A DNA stretch of 7,775 bases from Ruminococcus sp. UBA5884 (GCA_002431975.1 DJFA01000021.1:1-7775), one strand, 5' to 3'. Counted from the stretch's first letter, positions 1 to 7,209 are shown. Notes: generated from the sequence alone by a model not told the origin. A program made the numbers and translations.

Positions 1-273
1 TATTTTTTCGATAAGTTCAAATTTATTTTTTATGTTATCCTCTGCATCACTGATATTATTGCAGTCTGAAAAGATTTCATCTGAATGTGAAAGCAGTTCA
101 TCTCTTACTTTAAGTTTAAGCTGCTGGTCATCAACGCTGTCAGAATTAGCGATTATATGCATTCTGAGAACATTCTGCTGAAGTTCATCATAGCTTTTTC
201 TGAAACTTATAAAATCTGAAAATATTATCGCCAGCAAAAGTCCGGCTATCAATGCAATATTTATCTTTTTCAT
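1..273 (-). CDS. spoIIR: Stage II sporulation protein R homologue (N-terminal 91 residues, cut by window edge)
   Basis: Seen: an open frame from ATG at 273 to the window edge gives 91 residues with no stop. It begins with a short basic start and a hydrophobic segment (about residues 4-22), which fits a signal peptide or membrane anchor. LRMHIIANSDS (36-46) and DDQQLKLKVRD (48-58) follow; these are the hallmark of the SpoIIR family. A ribosome binding site AGAGGTGA lies 5 bases before the ATG. Known for the family: SpoIIR is made in the forespore under sigma-F, is secreted across the septum, and triggers SpoIIGA to process pro-sigma-E in the mother cell. Here the gene lies downstream of a strong terminator (331-362), so it is probably transcribed on its own from the short 274-330 gap, where I could not settle a promoter. 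The C-terminal half is outside the window, so whether the gene is intact cannot be judged. The family call is confident from the motif. Confidence 0.88.
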   Translation of the reverse strand, partial: MKKINIALIAGLLLAIIFSDFISFRKSYDELQQNVLRMHIIANSDSVDDQQLKLKVRDELLSHSDEIFSDCNNISDAEDNIKNKFELIEKI

Positions 274-330
274 ATTATTCACCTCTGAACTGAGTATGAA
301 CATATGAAATGAAATATATTCATTCAGATG

Positions 331-362
331 AAAAAAATGCACTGCCGCAATGACAGTGCATT
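331..362 (-). terminator. Intrinsic terminator ending the purA / repeat-protein unit
   Basis: The arms AATGCACTG (336-344) and CAGTGCATT (354-362) are perfect 9-bp inverted repeats. In the minus-strand RNA the stem can extend by one G.U and one C-G pair to 11 bp with a 5-base loop, and it runs directly into seven T's (337-331). It begins 4 bases after the stop codon of the 305-residue membrane protein and separates that gene from spoIIR. Confidence 0.9.
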
Positions 363-366
363 CTGT

Positions 367-1284
367 TTATCCGTAGATATCTTCTCTTTTTTTATAGTAT
401 TTGTCAATATTCTCATTAGAGCTGAGAGAGAAGCATATATATCCGCTGAGCAGCAGCGATACCGCATAGAAAATTACGCTTACGCCTGTATTTACCTTTG
501 ATGTTATCATTGTGCTGCCCGGAAAAAGCATAAGGAGCGTATTAAGTCCGAATACAAATGAACCGAGCTTTTTAAGGAACTGTACTCTTGGAAGGATAAG
601 TATTGAAACTGCTCCGAGAGCTATACTGTAATAGATTATTATATCCGAAATCTTCTCAAAGAGTTCTTTTGTTCCCTCCTGAAAATCCATTTTCATAAAT
701 ACTGAAAGGCATACACTTGAAATTACTCCGAGAACCGCCAGCAGAACAACAAGTTTAGCACCTTTCTGAGCCATTGCCGCATCTCTTGCAATATTCATCT
801 GACGGTTTATTTCACGCCTTCTGGCTTTCTGTTCATCAGTAAGTTCCGGTTCAGTGGAAGCCTGCTGCTGTGCAAGTCTTTTGCCCTCGGCTTTTGCACG
901 TTCAAGGTCGGGGTCAGCAAATCTCGCCGGCGGAGGTGTATTCTGCGGCTGGCTGTCAAGGACAGGAGCTGAAACCTGCTGTCTGAGAATATCACTTCCG
1001 GACGCTGCGGGAGCTGTATAGCCGCCGTCATCAAGCTGCGGAGGAGCTACGCTTTCAAGAGCCTTTGAAGCTGATGACTGATGTGTATATACTGTATCTT
1101 CAAGTACAGGTGCAGCTACATCATCAAGTCTTTTTGAATGAGCTGCATCAGCAGTATATGTATCTTCAAGGACAGGAGCCTGAATATCATCAAGGGATTT
1201 TTTTCTGAATTTTGATTCATCATAAGTTGTTTCTTCGAGAACGGGAGCCTGAATTCCTTCAAGACCATTTTTTTCAGTGCTCAT
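367..1284 (-). CDS. Hypothetical membrane protein with N-terminal APVLED-type repeats and four membrane segments
   Basis: I do not recognise this 305-residue protein. Seen: residues 8-115 hold four imperfect repeats of 22-23 residues starting at about 8, 31, 53 and 76, plus a shorter fifth from 99. Their core is L(D/E)(D/G/S)(I/V)xAPVLE(D/E)T, followed by an aromatic/Thr spot and a Ser/Lys/Arg-rich tail. A charged Ala/Gln/Glu/Arg-rich stretch follows (about 120-175, possibly partly helical or coiled). Four hydrophobic segments lie at about 177-197, 212-231, 240-257 and 266-287, and the tail is Lys/Tyr-rich. There is no signal peptide, so the repeats probably face the cytoplasm (inference). 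The start has AAAGGA 9 bases upstream. The gene begins 21 bp after purA and ends just before a strong terminator, so it is very likely co-transcribed with purA. The repeats could be a binding platform or a disordered linker; no function can be named. Confidence 0.85.
   Translation of the reverse strand: MSTEKNGLEGIQAPVLEETTYDESKFRKKSLDDIQAPVLEDTYTADAAHSKRLDDVAAPVLEDTVYTHQSSASKALESVAPPQLDDGGYTAPAASGSDILRQQVSAPVLDSQPQNTPPPARFADPDLERAKAEGKRLAQQQASTEPELTDEQKARRREINRQMNIARDAAMAQKGAKLVVLLAVLGVISSVCLSVFMKMDFQEGTKELFEKISDIIIYYSIALGAVSILILPRVQFLKKLGSFVFGLNTLLMLFPGSTMITSKVNTGVSVIFYAVSLLLSGYICFSLSSNENIDKYYKKREDIYG
940..1263 (-). repeat. Tandem 22-23-residue coding repeats (APVLE core)
   Basis: In-frame degenerate repeats inside the 305-residue membrane protein, covering residues 8-115. 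The cores are QAPVLEET (12-19), QAPVLEDT (35-42), AAPVLEDT (57-64), APPQLDD (80-86) and SAPVLD (105-110). On the plus strand the first three units show related stretches such as cttcgagaacgggagcctga, cttcaaggacaggagcctga and cttcaagtacaggtgcagct. These differ at scattered bases while the protein core is kept, which suggests old duplications held by selection on the protein rather than recent slippage. The fourth and fifth units are the most diverged. Confidence 0.8.
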
Positions 1285-1305
1285 ATTATTCAGTCCTTTC
1301 TGATT

Positions 1306-2580
1306 TTATCTTTCAATTATCTGTGTTCTGTCAGGACCTACGCCAATCATTGCAATATGGCATTCGCAGAGTTCTTCAAGTCTTTCGATATACTTCCTGC
1401 AGGCATCAGGAAGTTCATCAAATGTTCTGCATGATGATATATCCTCGTTGAAGCCTTCAGCAGTTTCATATACAGGTTCACAGTCTTTGAGTTCTTCAAG
1501 AGAAGCCGGGAAATGCTTTATAACTGAACCGTCAGGCTTTCTGTAGCCGTTGCATATCTTGAGTTCGCCGAGTCCGCTGAGAGTATCAAGCTTGTTGATT
1601 GCAAGGCCGTCAAGACCGTTTACTCTTACAGAATGACGTACTATTACGGCATCAAACCAGCCTGTTCTTCTCGGACGGCCTGTTGTAGTACCAAATTCTC
1701 CGCCGATATTTCTTATTCTGTCACCAATTTCGTCATCAAGTTCAGTCGGGAAAGGGCCTTTTCCGACTCTTGTTGTATAAGCCTTTGCAACGCCTATTAC
1801 ATTTGATATTATGCGTGGGCCTACGCCTGTTCCGACACATACGCCGGCTGAAAGCGGATGAGATGATGTAACATAAGGATATGTTCCGAAATCTATATCA
1901 AGCAGAGTTGCCTGAGCTCCTTCAAACATTATTGTTTTTCCGGCTTTTGCAGCTTCATATGTAATAACTGAAACATCATCAACAAAAGGTGCCAGTCTTT
2001 TGCCGTATTCAGTATATTCAGCAATAACGGCATCTATGTCTATCGGTTCGCCGCCATAGACAGCTGTTATTATCTTATTTTTAAGCATACCTGTTGAGCG
2101 TGCTTTTTCAGCGAATATTTCCGGATGAACGAGGTCATATATTCTTATGCCGCATCTTTCATACTTATCCATATATGTAGGGCCTATGCCTCTTTTTGTA
2201 GTACCGATATCAGAATTTCCTCTGAATTTCTCAGAAAGTCCGTCAAGCACTATGTGCCACGGCATAACAACATGAGCTCTCGGGTCTATGCGGAGCTTTG
2301 AGGTTGATATTCCCTTTTCTTTGAGTGAATCAAGTTCACCTATGAAATCCTTAGGGTCGAGAACTACTCCCGCACCGATAAGACAGAGTGTATCAGGATA
2401 AAGAATACCTGACGGAATAAGATGGAGCTTATAGGTCTGACCGTTGCTTACAACAGTGTGACCGGCATTGTTACCTCCCTGTGAACGTACAACAACTTCA
2501 GCTCTTGAGGCAAGTATATCGATAATCTTGCCCTTACCTTCGTCACCCCACTGAGTTCCGACAACAATATTAGCAGGCAT
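1306..2580 (-). CDS. purA: Adenylosuccinate synthetase
   Basis: This cytoplasmic enzyme joins IMP and aspartate using GTP to form adenylosuccinate, the first committed step from IMP to AMP. Seen: full length (424 residues; bacterial PurA is about 420-430) with the family motifs in order. QWGDEGKGK (10-18) is the phosphate loop carrying catalytic Asp13. GGNNAGHT (35-42) carries catalytic His41. The IMP-binding signature GTTKRGIGPTYMDK spans 126-139, and FEGAQATLLD 219-228. The aspartate-binding loop region TTTGRPRRTGWFD spans 298-310, and NKLD (329-332) recognises guanine. No key residue is missing. The start is set by AAAGGAG 9 bases upstream. A consensus promoter lies about 70-95 bp before the gene. 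The repeat-bearing membrane protein gene follows after 21 bp and probably shares the transcript. No other purine gene is in the window. Confidence 0.98.
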   Translation of the reverse strand: MPANIVVGTQWGDEGKGKIIDILASRAEVVVRSQGGNNAGHTVVSNGQTYKLHLIPSGILYPDTLCLIGAGVVLDPKDFIGELDSLKEKGISTSKLRIDPRAHVVMPWHIVLDGLSEKFRGNSDIGTTKRGIGPTYMDKYERCGIRIYDLVHPEIFAEKARSTGMLKNKIITAVYGGEPIDIDAVIAEYTEYGKRLAPFVDDVSVITYEAAKAGKTIMFEGAQATLLDIDFGTYPYVTSSHPLSAGVCVGTGVGPRIISNVIGVAKAYTTRVGKGPFPTELDDEIGDRIRNIGGEFGTTTGRPRRTGWFDAVIVRHSVRVNGLDGLAINKLDTLSGLGELKICNGYRKPDGSVIKHFPASLEELKDCEPVYETAEGFNEDISSCRTFDELPDACRKYIERLEELCECHIAMIGVGPDRTQIIER

Positions 2581-2618
2581 TGATAAATTCTCCTTTCAAA
2601 AAAAGAACAAGTTTTGAT

Positions 2619-2640
2619 ATATTGGCATTTCTGCCGATAT
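2619..2640 (-). other. Small hairpin near the 5' end of the purA transcript
   Basis: GGCA (2624-2627) and TGCC (2632-2635) pair around a 4-base loop that reads GAAA in the minus-strand RNA, a GNRA-type tetraloop. Outer ATAT arms (2619-2622 and 2637-2640) extend the stem across one C-A mismatch. It sits almost exactly where the predicted purA transcript begins, so it could stabilise the 5' end or serve as an operator palindrome. I do not recognise a purine riboswitch or a PurR box here. Confidence 0.35.
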
Positions 2641-2645
2641 TTATT

Positions 2646-2674
2646 ATTATATCAGTTTCAATTTCCTTTTTCAA
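2646..2674 (-). promoter_or_regulatory. Sigma-A-type promoter for purA
   Basis: On the minus strand, TTGAAA (2669-2674) and TATAAT (2646-2651) are separated by exactly 17 bp. The -10 is perfect and the -35 differs from TTGACA at one base. Initiation would fall near 2639, giving a leader of about 60 bases before the purA ATG. It is the only good leftward promoter I see in the 200-bp gap upstream of purA. Confidence 0.82.
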
Positions 2675-2712
2675 GTGAATTTCATATATTTAAAAAAAAT
2701 TATCGCTTATAC

Positions 2713-2742
2713 TTGAAAATCTGTATTGGTTAGTGGTATAAT
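2713..2742 (+). promoter_or_regulatory. Candidate plus-strand promoter pointing antisense into the small membrane-protein gene
   Basis: TTGAAA (2713-2718) and TATAAT (2737-2742) are separated by 18 bp, with a TGG extended -10 (2734-2736) directly before the TATAAT. By sequence it is about as good as the purA promoter. Transcription would begin near 2749 and run into the 3' end of the convergent gene at 2781-3176. No convincing plus-strand gene follows: the nearest ATG (2747) opens a frame of only 13 codons. It may drive an antisense or small RNA, or may be a chance match in AT-rich DNA. Confidence 0.45.
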
Positions 2743-2780
2743 TAAAATGTTTACAGTCATAATCTATAAAAATTCTGTCT

Positions 2781-3176
2781 TTATTTAGGAAAACTGCTGA
2801 ATTTTCTTCTTGCTGCAAAACATATCCCATAGGCTGCAAAACTTAAAAAAAACCAGCCGACCGAATAGGGAAAGCATATCTGTCCCATGAAATTAAGCGG
2901 TTTATCCGAATAATCCCATACATTCCAGCTGTATTTTATATTGACAAGTATTCCGGATATAAATTCCACTGTCGTTATAAGTAATGCTCCGGCTATGCAT
3001 TTTACCCCAAGAGGCATATTTCCCATAAGTCTGTCAATATCATACATAAGGGCAAGACACACTCCTCCTGCAATGAACATTGTCCAGTGAGTGAAACCTC
3101 TGGCAGCTATCTCAATAAGACTGTAAAGAAATGCTCCTATCAGGAACATGAATATTCTTTCACCTGCAATTTTCAT
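2781..3176 (-). CDS. Small four-helix membrane protein of the 'putative ABC-transporter type IV' family (CmpB-like, Pfam PF06541 type)
   Basis: Seen: 131 residues with four hydrophobic segments at about 6-24, 31-50, 56-78 and 103-122. Conserved-looking polar/aromatic motifs include FTHWTMFIAGG (28-38), EFISGILVN (71-79) and WNVWDYSDKPLNFMGQIC (84-101). The Glu-Phe-x-x-Gly and Trp-Asp-Tyr-Ser patterns are typical of a Firmicutes membrane family labelled putative ABC-transporter type IV. From family knowledge, that name is weakly founded, and no ATPase partner or substrate-binding protein lies nearby, so transport is not supported here. The start is set by AAAGGAGAG 8 bases upstream. The gene is divergent from malQ (100 bp between starts) and lies 200 bp upstream of purA with no clear terminator after its stop, so some read-through into purA is possible. 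Its length looks complete for a single-domain member. Confidence 0.8.
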   Translation of the reverse strand: MKIAGERIFMFLIGAFLYSLIEIAARGFTHWTMFIAGGVCLALMYDIDRLMGNMPLGVKCIAGALLITTVEFISGILVNIKYSWNVWDYSDKPLNFMGQICFPYSVGWFFLSFAAYGICFAARRKFSSFPK

Positions 3177-3276
3177 AGTTTATACTCTCCTTTTACACAT
3201 TCTTATGCTATTATTTTCATATGCAGGTCTTTTATGCACTGAAATTCTGTGATAAATTACGAAAGGTAGAAAAAAT

Positions 3277-4824
3277 ATGCGAAAAAGTTGTATTCTTATG
3301 CACATATCAAGTCTTCCGTCTGATTATGGCATAGGCAAGCTCGGAAAATCAGCTTATGATTTTGTTGATTTCCTTGCTGAAAGCGGCACTAAATGCTGGC
3401 AGATACTGCCTCTTTCACCCACAAGCTATGGTGATTCACCGTATTCATCATATTCATGCTATGCAGGAAATCCTTATTTCATTGACTTTGAACAGCTCAA
3501 ACAGGAAGGACTCCTCAAAAAAGCTGACTATGAAAACATCAAGTGGCAGGACTCCCCTTCTGCTGTCAACTATACCAAAATATACAACAACTGCTTCAAG
3601 GTGCTGCGTATTGCCTATAAAAGCTATAAGCATGAGCTTTCAAGCCAGTATCATAAATTTGTTTCCGAAAATAAAAAATGGCTTGATGACTATGCTCTTT
3701 TCATGGCTCTTAAATTCAAAAACAGCGGTCTGCCATGGTATGAATGGGACAAAAAACTTGCCATGCGTGACGAAAAGGCTCTTGCTGAGGCAAAACTTGA
3801 ACTCTCTGATGATATCGAACTCTTTAAATTCATACAGTATAAATTCTTCAAGCAGTGGAGAATCCTCAAGGAATATGCAAATAACAGAAATATCGAAATA
3901 ATCGGCGATATGCCTATATATGTGGCTTATGACAGCGTTGATGTCTGGGCAAATCCTGAACTTTTCTGCCTTGATGAACAGAAAAAACCTGTTGAGGTCG
4001 CAGGATGTCCTCCTGATGACTTCTCCCCTACAGGTCAGCTCTGGGGCAATCCTCTCTATAAATGGGATTACCATAAAAAACAGAATTTTGAATGGTGGAT
4101 AAACCGTATAAAATTCGCTTCACAGATATATGACACTGTAAGAATCGACCATTTCAGAGGCTTTGAAAGCTTCTATGCCATTCCTTTCGGAAATGAAACC
4201 GCTGAGGAAGGTCAGTGGCGTAAAGCCATGGGAAAAGAACTCTTTGCCGCTGTAAAGGAAAAACTCGGCGATATCAGCATAATTGCTGAAGACCTCGGTT
4301 TTATAACTCCGGAAGTAAGAGAACTTCTCAACTTTACAGGCTTCCCCGGAATGAAAGTTCTCCAGTTCGCATTCAGCGACCCTGAAAATGAACATCTCCC
4401 TCATAATTTCACTTCATCAAACTGTATCGCATATACAGGCACTCATGACAATGAAACCTTAAAAGGCTGGGTAGCCGGAATGTCAAAGGATAATATAAAA
4501 TTCTGCAAGGAATACCTTACCGTTCTCAAGAAAAAAGATATACCATGGGCTGTTATCCGTGCAGCATGGTCAAGCGTTGCCTCTGTTGCCGTTGCACAGA
4601 TTCAGGATTTTCTTGATTCAGATGCCGCTTCAAGAATGAATACTCCGTCAGTTCTCGGCGGAAACTGGCAGTTTCGAACCAAATCTGAGGATTTCTCTCC
4701 GAAACTTGCAAAGAAAATCTATAAGCTTAACAGAATGTATAACCGTCTTTTATGCCCTGAAAGCAAATCAGCTGAAAAAACGGTTTCAGAAAACAATATT
4801 TCTATAAAGGTGGATAATCAATAA
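3277..4824 (+). CDS. malQ: 4-alpha-glucanotransferase (amylomaltase, GH77)
   Basis: This cytoplasmic enzyme transfers alpha-1,4-glucan segments between maltodextrins and releases glucose. Seen: 515 residues, normal for short bacterial amylomaltases. Motifs in order are HISSLPSDYGIG (9-20), GDSPYSSYSCYAGNP (52-66), GDMPIYVAYDSVDVWANP (210-227) and the lid-loop motif PPDDFSPTGQLWGNP (245-259). RIDHFRGF (289-296) carries nucleophile Asp291, IIAEDLG (335-341) carries acid/base Glu338, and GTHDNET (388-394) carries the transition-state stabiliser Asp391. All three catalytic acids are present. After about residue 492 there is a short hydrophilic tail. The start is supported by AAAGGTAG 7 bases upstream and an in-frame stop at 3250-3252. 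glgP follows after 2 bp, so the two are co-transcribed. No convincing -35/-10 pair was found in the 100-bp gap upstream, which is shared with the divergent membrane-protein gene. Confidence 0.97.
   Translation: MRKSCILMHISSLPSDYGIGKLGKSAYDFVDFLAESGTKCWQILPLSPTSYGDSPYSSYSCYAGNPYFIDFEQLKQEGLLKKADYENIKWQDSPSAVNYTKIYNNCFKVLRIAYKSYKHELSSQYHKFVSENKKWLDDYALFMALKFKNSGLPWYEWDKKLAMRDEKALAEAKLELSDDIELFKFIQYKFFKQWRILKEYANNRNIEIIGDMPIYVAYDSVDVWANPELFCLDEQKKPVEVAGCPPDDFSPTGQLWGNPLYKWDYHKKQNFEWWINRIKFASQIYDTVRIDHFRGFESFYAIPFGNETAEEGQWRKAMGKELFAAVKEKLGDISIIAEDLGFITPEVRELLNFTGFPGMKVLQFAFSDPENEHLPHNFTSSNCIAYTGTHDNETLKGWVAGMSKDNIKFCKEYLTVLKKKDIPWAVIRAAWSSVASVAVAQIQDFLDSDAASRMNTPSVLGGNWQFRTKSEDFSPKLAKKIYKLNRMYNRLLCPESKSAEKTVSENNISIKVDNQ
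4806..4813 (+). promoter_or_regulatory. Ribosome binding site of glgP inside the end of malQ
   Basis: AAAGGTGG lies within the last codons of malQ, 13 bases before the glgP ATG, a rather long spacing. No other purine-rich site lies closer, and the next Met (residue 7) is further still. The arrangement suggests that ribosomes finishing malQ help to start glgP (translational coupling, inferred). Confidence 0.6.
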
Positions 4825-4826
4825 TT

Positions 4827-7196
4827 ATGAATAAAGAAAATTTTATGGCTGATTTCCATAACCAGCTTATCAAAAAATACAATATCGCTCCATGCGATGC
4901 AGAACCATGGCAGATTCATGACGTTCTCGGAAATATCATAATGGATATGATTTCTGAAAACTGGAAAAACAGCCGTCATGCCCATCTCACAACAAGACGT
5001 GCCTGCTATCTTTCAATGGAATTTCTTGTGGGACGTGCCGTTTTCAATAATCTGCTCTGCCTCGGAATATACGATGAAGTACAGAACGCTCTTGAAGAAT
5101 ACGGTGTTTCACTCTCATCTCTTGAGGAAATAGAAGATGCTGCTCTCGGAAACGGCGGTCTTGGCAGACTCGCTGCCTGCTTCCTTGACAGTGCTGCCTC
5201 ACTTGATTTACCTCTTGACGGATATGGAATACGCTATAAATACGGTCTTTTCAAACAGTCAATCGTTGACGGCTTTCAGCATGAAGAAGCTGACAACTGG
5301 ACAAAATACGGCGATGCATGGTCAGAACGCTGTGAAAGCGAATCTGTAAGAATCGATTACAATGGTCAGTCTGTCATGGCTGTTCCTTACGATATGCCGG
5401 TAATAGGCTGCAAAACAAAAAATATCGGCACTTTAAGACTCTGGCAGGCTGAACCTGTTGAGGAATTCAATTTTGAACTCTTCAATCAGCAAAAATATCT
5501 TGAGGCAAGCAGCGAAAAAACTTTTGCAGAGGATATTTCAAGAGTTCTCTATCCTAATGACGATACAAGAGAAGGCAAGAAACTCCGCCTTAAACAGCAG
5601 TATTTCTTCAGCAGTGCCTCTCTTGCTGATATAGTAAGAAAACATAAGGCTCAGTTCGGCACTCTTGACAATCTTGCTGACTATATAACAATTCAGCTCA
5701 ACGACACTCATCCGGTAATCTCAATACCTGAACTTATGCGTATTCTTATGGATAATGAAGGCTACAGCTTTGACAGGGCTTTTGATATCGTATGCAAAGT
5801 ATTCAACTATACAAATCATACTATCATGGCTGAAGCTCTTGAAAAATGGGAATGCTCTCTTGTTGAGGAACTCCTTCCGAGAATATATGAAATAATCATC
5901 ATGATAAATGAAAAATTCATATCAGATATGTACAGAAAAGGTCTTGAAGCCAAGGATTTCAATGATATGAGAATAATTATCGGAAATCTTGTCCATATGG
6001 CTCATATGGCTGTATACTGTTCATCATATGTAAATGGTGTTGCTGAAATTCATACCCAGATTCTTAAAGATACTGTTCTTGCTTCATGGTATAAGCTCTA
6101 TCCTGAACGCTTCCAGAACAAGACAAACGGTATAACACAGAGAAGATGGCTTGCTCTCTGCAACCGTGAACTTTCATCTCTTATTACTGAACTCCTCGGC
6201 AGCGATGAATGGATTGTAAAGCTTGATGAACTCAGAAAACTTGAAAAATATGCTGATGACAAGGATATTCTTGAAAAATTCAACAGCATAAAATCCACTA
6301 AGAAAAAACAGCTCAAAGATTTCATTCTCAGCAAGGAAAATATCTGCATAGACGAAAACAGTATCTTTGATATTCAGATTAAGCGTCTGCATGAATATAA
6401 AAGACAGCTGCTCAATGCTTTTTCAATACTTTATATCTATTTCGGCATAAAAGATGGCTCTTTAAAGCTTGAAAATCCTGTTACATTTATATTCGGGGCA
6501 AAATCTGCTCCGGGATACAGACGTGCAAAGGGTATTATCAAATATATCAATGAAATAGGAAAGCTTATTTCAGAAGATAAAGACGTATGCGACCTTATAA
6601 AAGTTGTTTTTGTATCAAATTACAATGTTTCATATGCTGAAAAGCTTGTTGCTGCCGCTGATGTTTCAGAACAGATATCAACTGCCGGCACTGAAGCCTC
6701 AGGCACTGGCAATATGAAACTTATGCTCAATGGTGCGGTTACTCTCGGAACTTATGACGGTGCAAACGTTGAAATAGTTCAGGAAGCCGGTGAGGAAAAC
6801 AATTATATATTCGGTGCAAGAGTTGAAGACCTTAAAACTATTATGCCACAGTACAACAGCCGCAGACTGTTTGCTGAAAATGACAAAATACGCCGTGTTG
6901 TAAATACTCTTATTGACGGCACTGTTTCAGACGGCGGAACAGGCGTTTTCAGAGAACTTTATTTCTCACTCCTTGACGGTGCAAGCTGGCATTCTCCTGA
7001 TAACTATTATCTTCTCGGCGACCTTGAAAGCTATGTTGAGGCTAAACTCAGGGCTGTTTCTGATTATAGTAACAGAACTGATTTCCTTAAAAAACAATGG
7101 CTCAATATGTGCAATGCCGGAAAATTCAGCTCCGACAGGACAATTGCGGACTATGCAGAAAATATCTGGCACATCTCCCCTGTATCAGACAGATAA
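4827..7196 (+). CDS. glgP: Alpha-glucan (glycogen/maltodextrin) phosphorylase, GT35
   Basis: This PLP-dependent cytoplasmic enzyme removes glucose from alpha-1,4-glucan ends with phosphate, giving glucose-1-phosphate. Seen: 789 residues, within the usual bacterial range. Motifs include RACYLSMEFLVGR (58-70), ALGNGGLGRLAACFLDS (106-122), DGYGIRYKYGLFKQ (131-144), VPYDMP (186-191), QLNDTHP (290-296), FQNKTNGITQRRW (429-441), IKRLHEYKRQL (518-528) and FGAKSAPGYRRAK (556-568). The PLP signature EASGTGNMKLMLNG (623-636) has the cofactor lysine at 631. No frameshift or missing key residue was seen. The N-terminus is short and I see no sign of the phospho- or AMP-regulated extension of animal enzymes. 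With MalQ two bases upstream, the pair forms an intracellular glycogen/maltodextrin degradation unit. A strong terminator follows at 7210-7243. Sequence alone does not separate glycogen from maltodextrin as the main substrate. Confidence 0.97.
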   Translation: MNKENFMADFHNQLIKKYNIAPCDAEPWQIHDVLGNIIMDMISENWKNSRHAHLTTRRACYLSMEFLVGRAVFNNLLCLGIYDEVQNALEEYGVSLSSLEEIEDAALGNGGLGRLAACFLDSAASLDLPLDGYGIRYKYGLFKQSIVDGFQHEEADNWTKYGDAWSERCESESVRIDYNGQSVMAVPYDMPVIGCKTKNIGTLRLWQAEPVEEFNFELFNQQKYLEASSEKTFAEDISRVLYPNDDTREGKKLRLKQQYFFSSASLADIVRKHKAQFGTLDNLADYITIQLNDTHPVISIPELMRILMDNEGYSFDRAFDIVCKVFNYTNHTIMAEALEKWECSLVEELLPRIYEIIIMINEKFISDMYRKGLEAKDFNDMRIIIGNLVHMAHMAVYCSSYVNGVAEIHTQILKDTVLASWYKLYPERFQNKTNGITQRRWLALCNRELSSLITELLGSDEWIVKLDELRKLEKYADDKDILEKFNSIKSTKKKQLKDFILSKENICIDENSIFDIQIKRLHEYKRQLLNAFSILYIYFGIKDGSLKLENPVTFIFGAKSAPGYRRAKGIIKYINEIGKLISEDKDVCDLIKVVFVSNYNVSYAEKLVAAADVSEQISTAGTEASGTGNMKLMLNGAVTLGTYDGANVEIVQEAGEENNYIFGARVEDLKTIMPQYNSRRLFAENDKIRRVVNTLIDGTVSDGGTGVFRELYFSLLDGASWHSPDNYYLLGDLESYVEAKLRAVSDYSNRTDFLKKQWLNMCNAGKFSSDRTIADYAENIWHISPVSDR

Positions 7197-7209
7197 AAAC
7201 AATGAAACC

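Noticed and set aside
292..321. Possible sigma-G/F-like promoter before spoIIR (GAATA, 18 bp, CATACTC on the minus strand).
   Set aside because: The -10 matches only 6 of 7 positions, and the start site would fall at about 285-287, on top of the ribosome binding site (279-286), leaving no usable leader.
2690..2712. T-run on the minus strand after the 131-residue gene, considered as its terminator.
   Set aside because: No adequate stem precedes the eight T's; only a 3-bp TAT/ATA pairing is possible.
2722..2765. GGTTAGTGGTATAATT resembles a tRNA D-arm.
   Set aside because: No acceptor stem, anticodon arm or TTCGA-type T-loop can be placed around it; it reads better as an extended -10 promoter.
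2747..2788. A 13-codon frame after the plus-strand promoter.
   Set aside because: It has no ribosome binding site and is too short to support.
3204..3238. Three TATGC(A/T) motifs upstream of malQ, considered as an operator or as malQ promoter elements.
   Set aside because: Uneven spacing (16 and 13 bp) in AT-rich DNA and no partner -35/-10; chance is likely. I also found no cre-like catabolite site here.
3356..3901. Plus-strand frame of 181 codons in another frame of malQ.
   Set aside because: malQ is intact through this stretch with all family motifs, so this is neither a frameshifted piece nor a real gene.
3640..4074. Long antisense open frame within malQ, and similar ones in glgP (6098-6349, 6174-6392, 6966-7172).
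   Set aside because: They lie opposite strongly conserved enzyme sequence, lack ribosome sites, and show no recognisable protein features; they are coding shadows.
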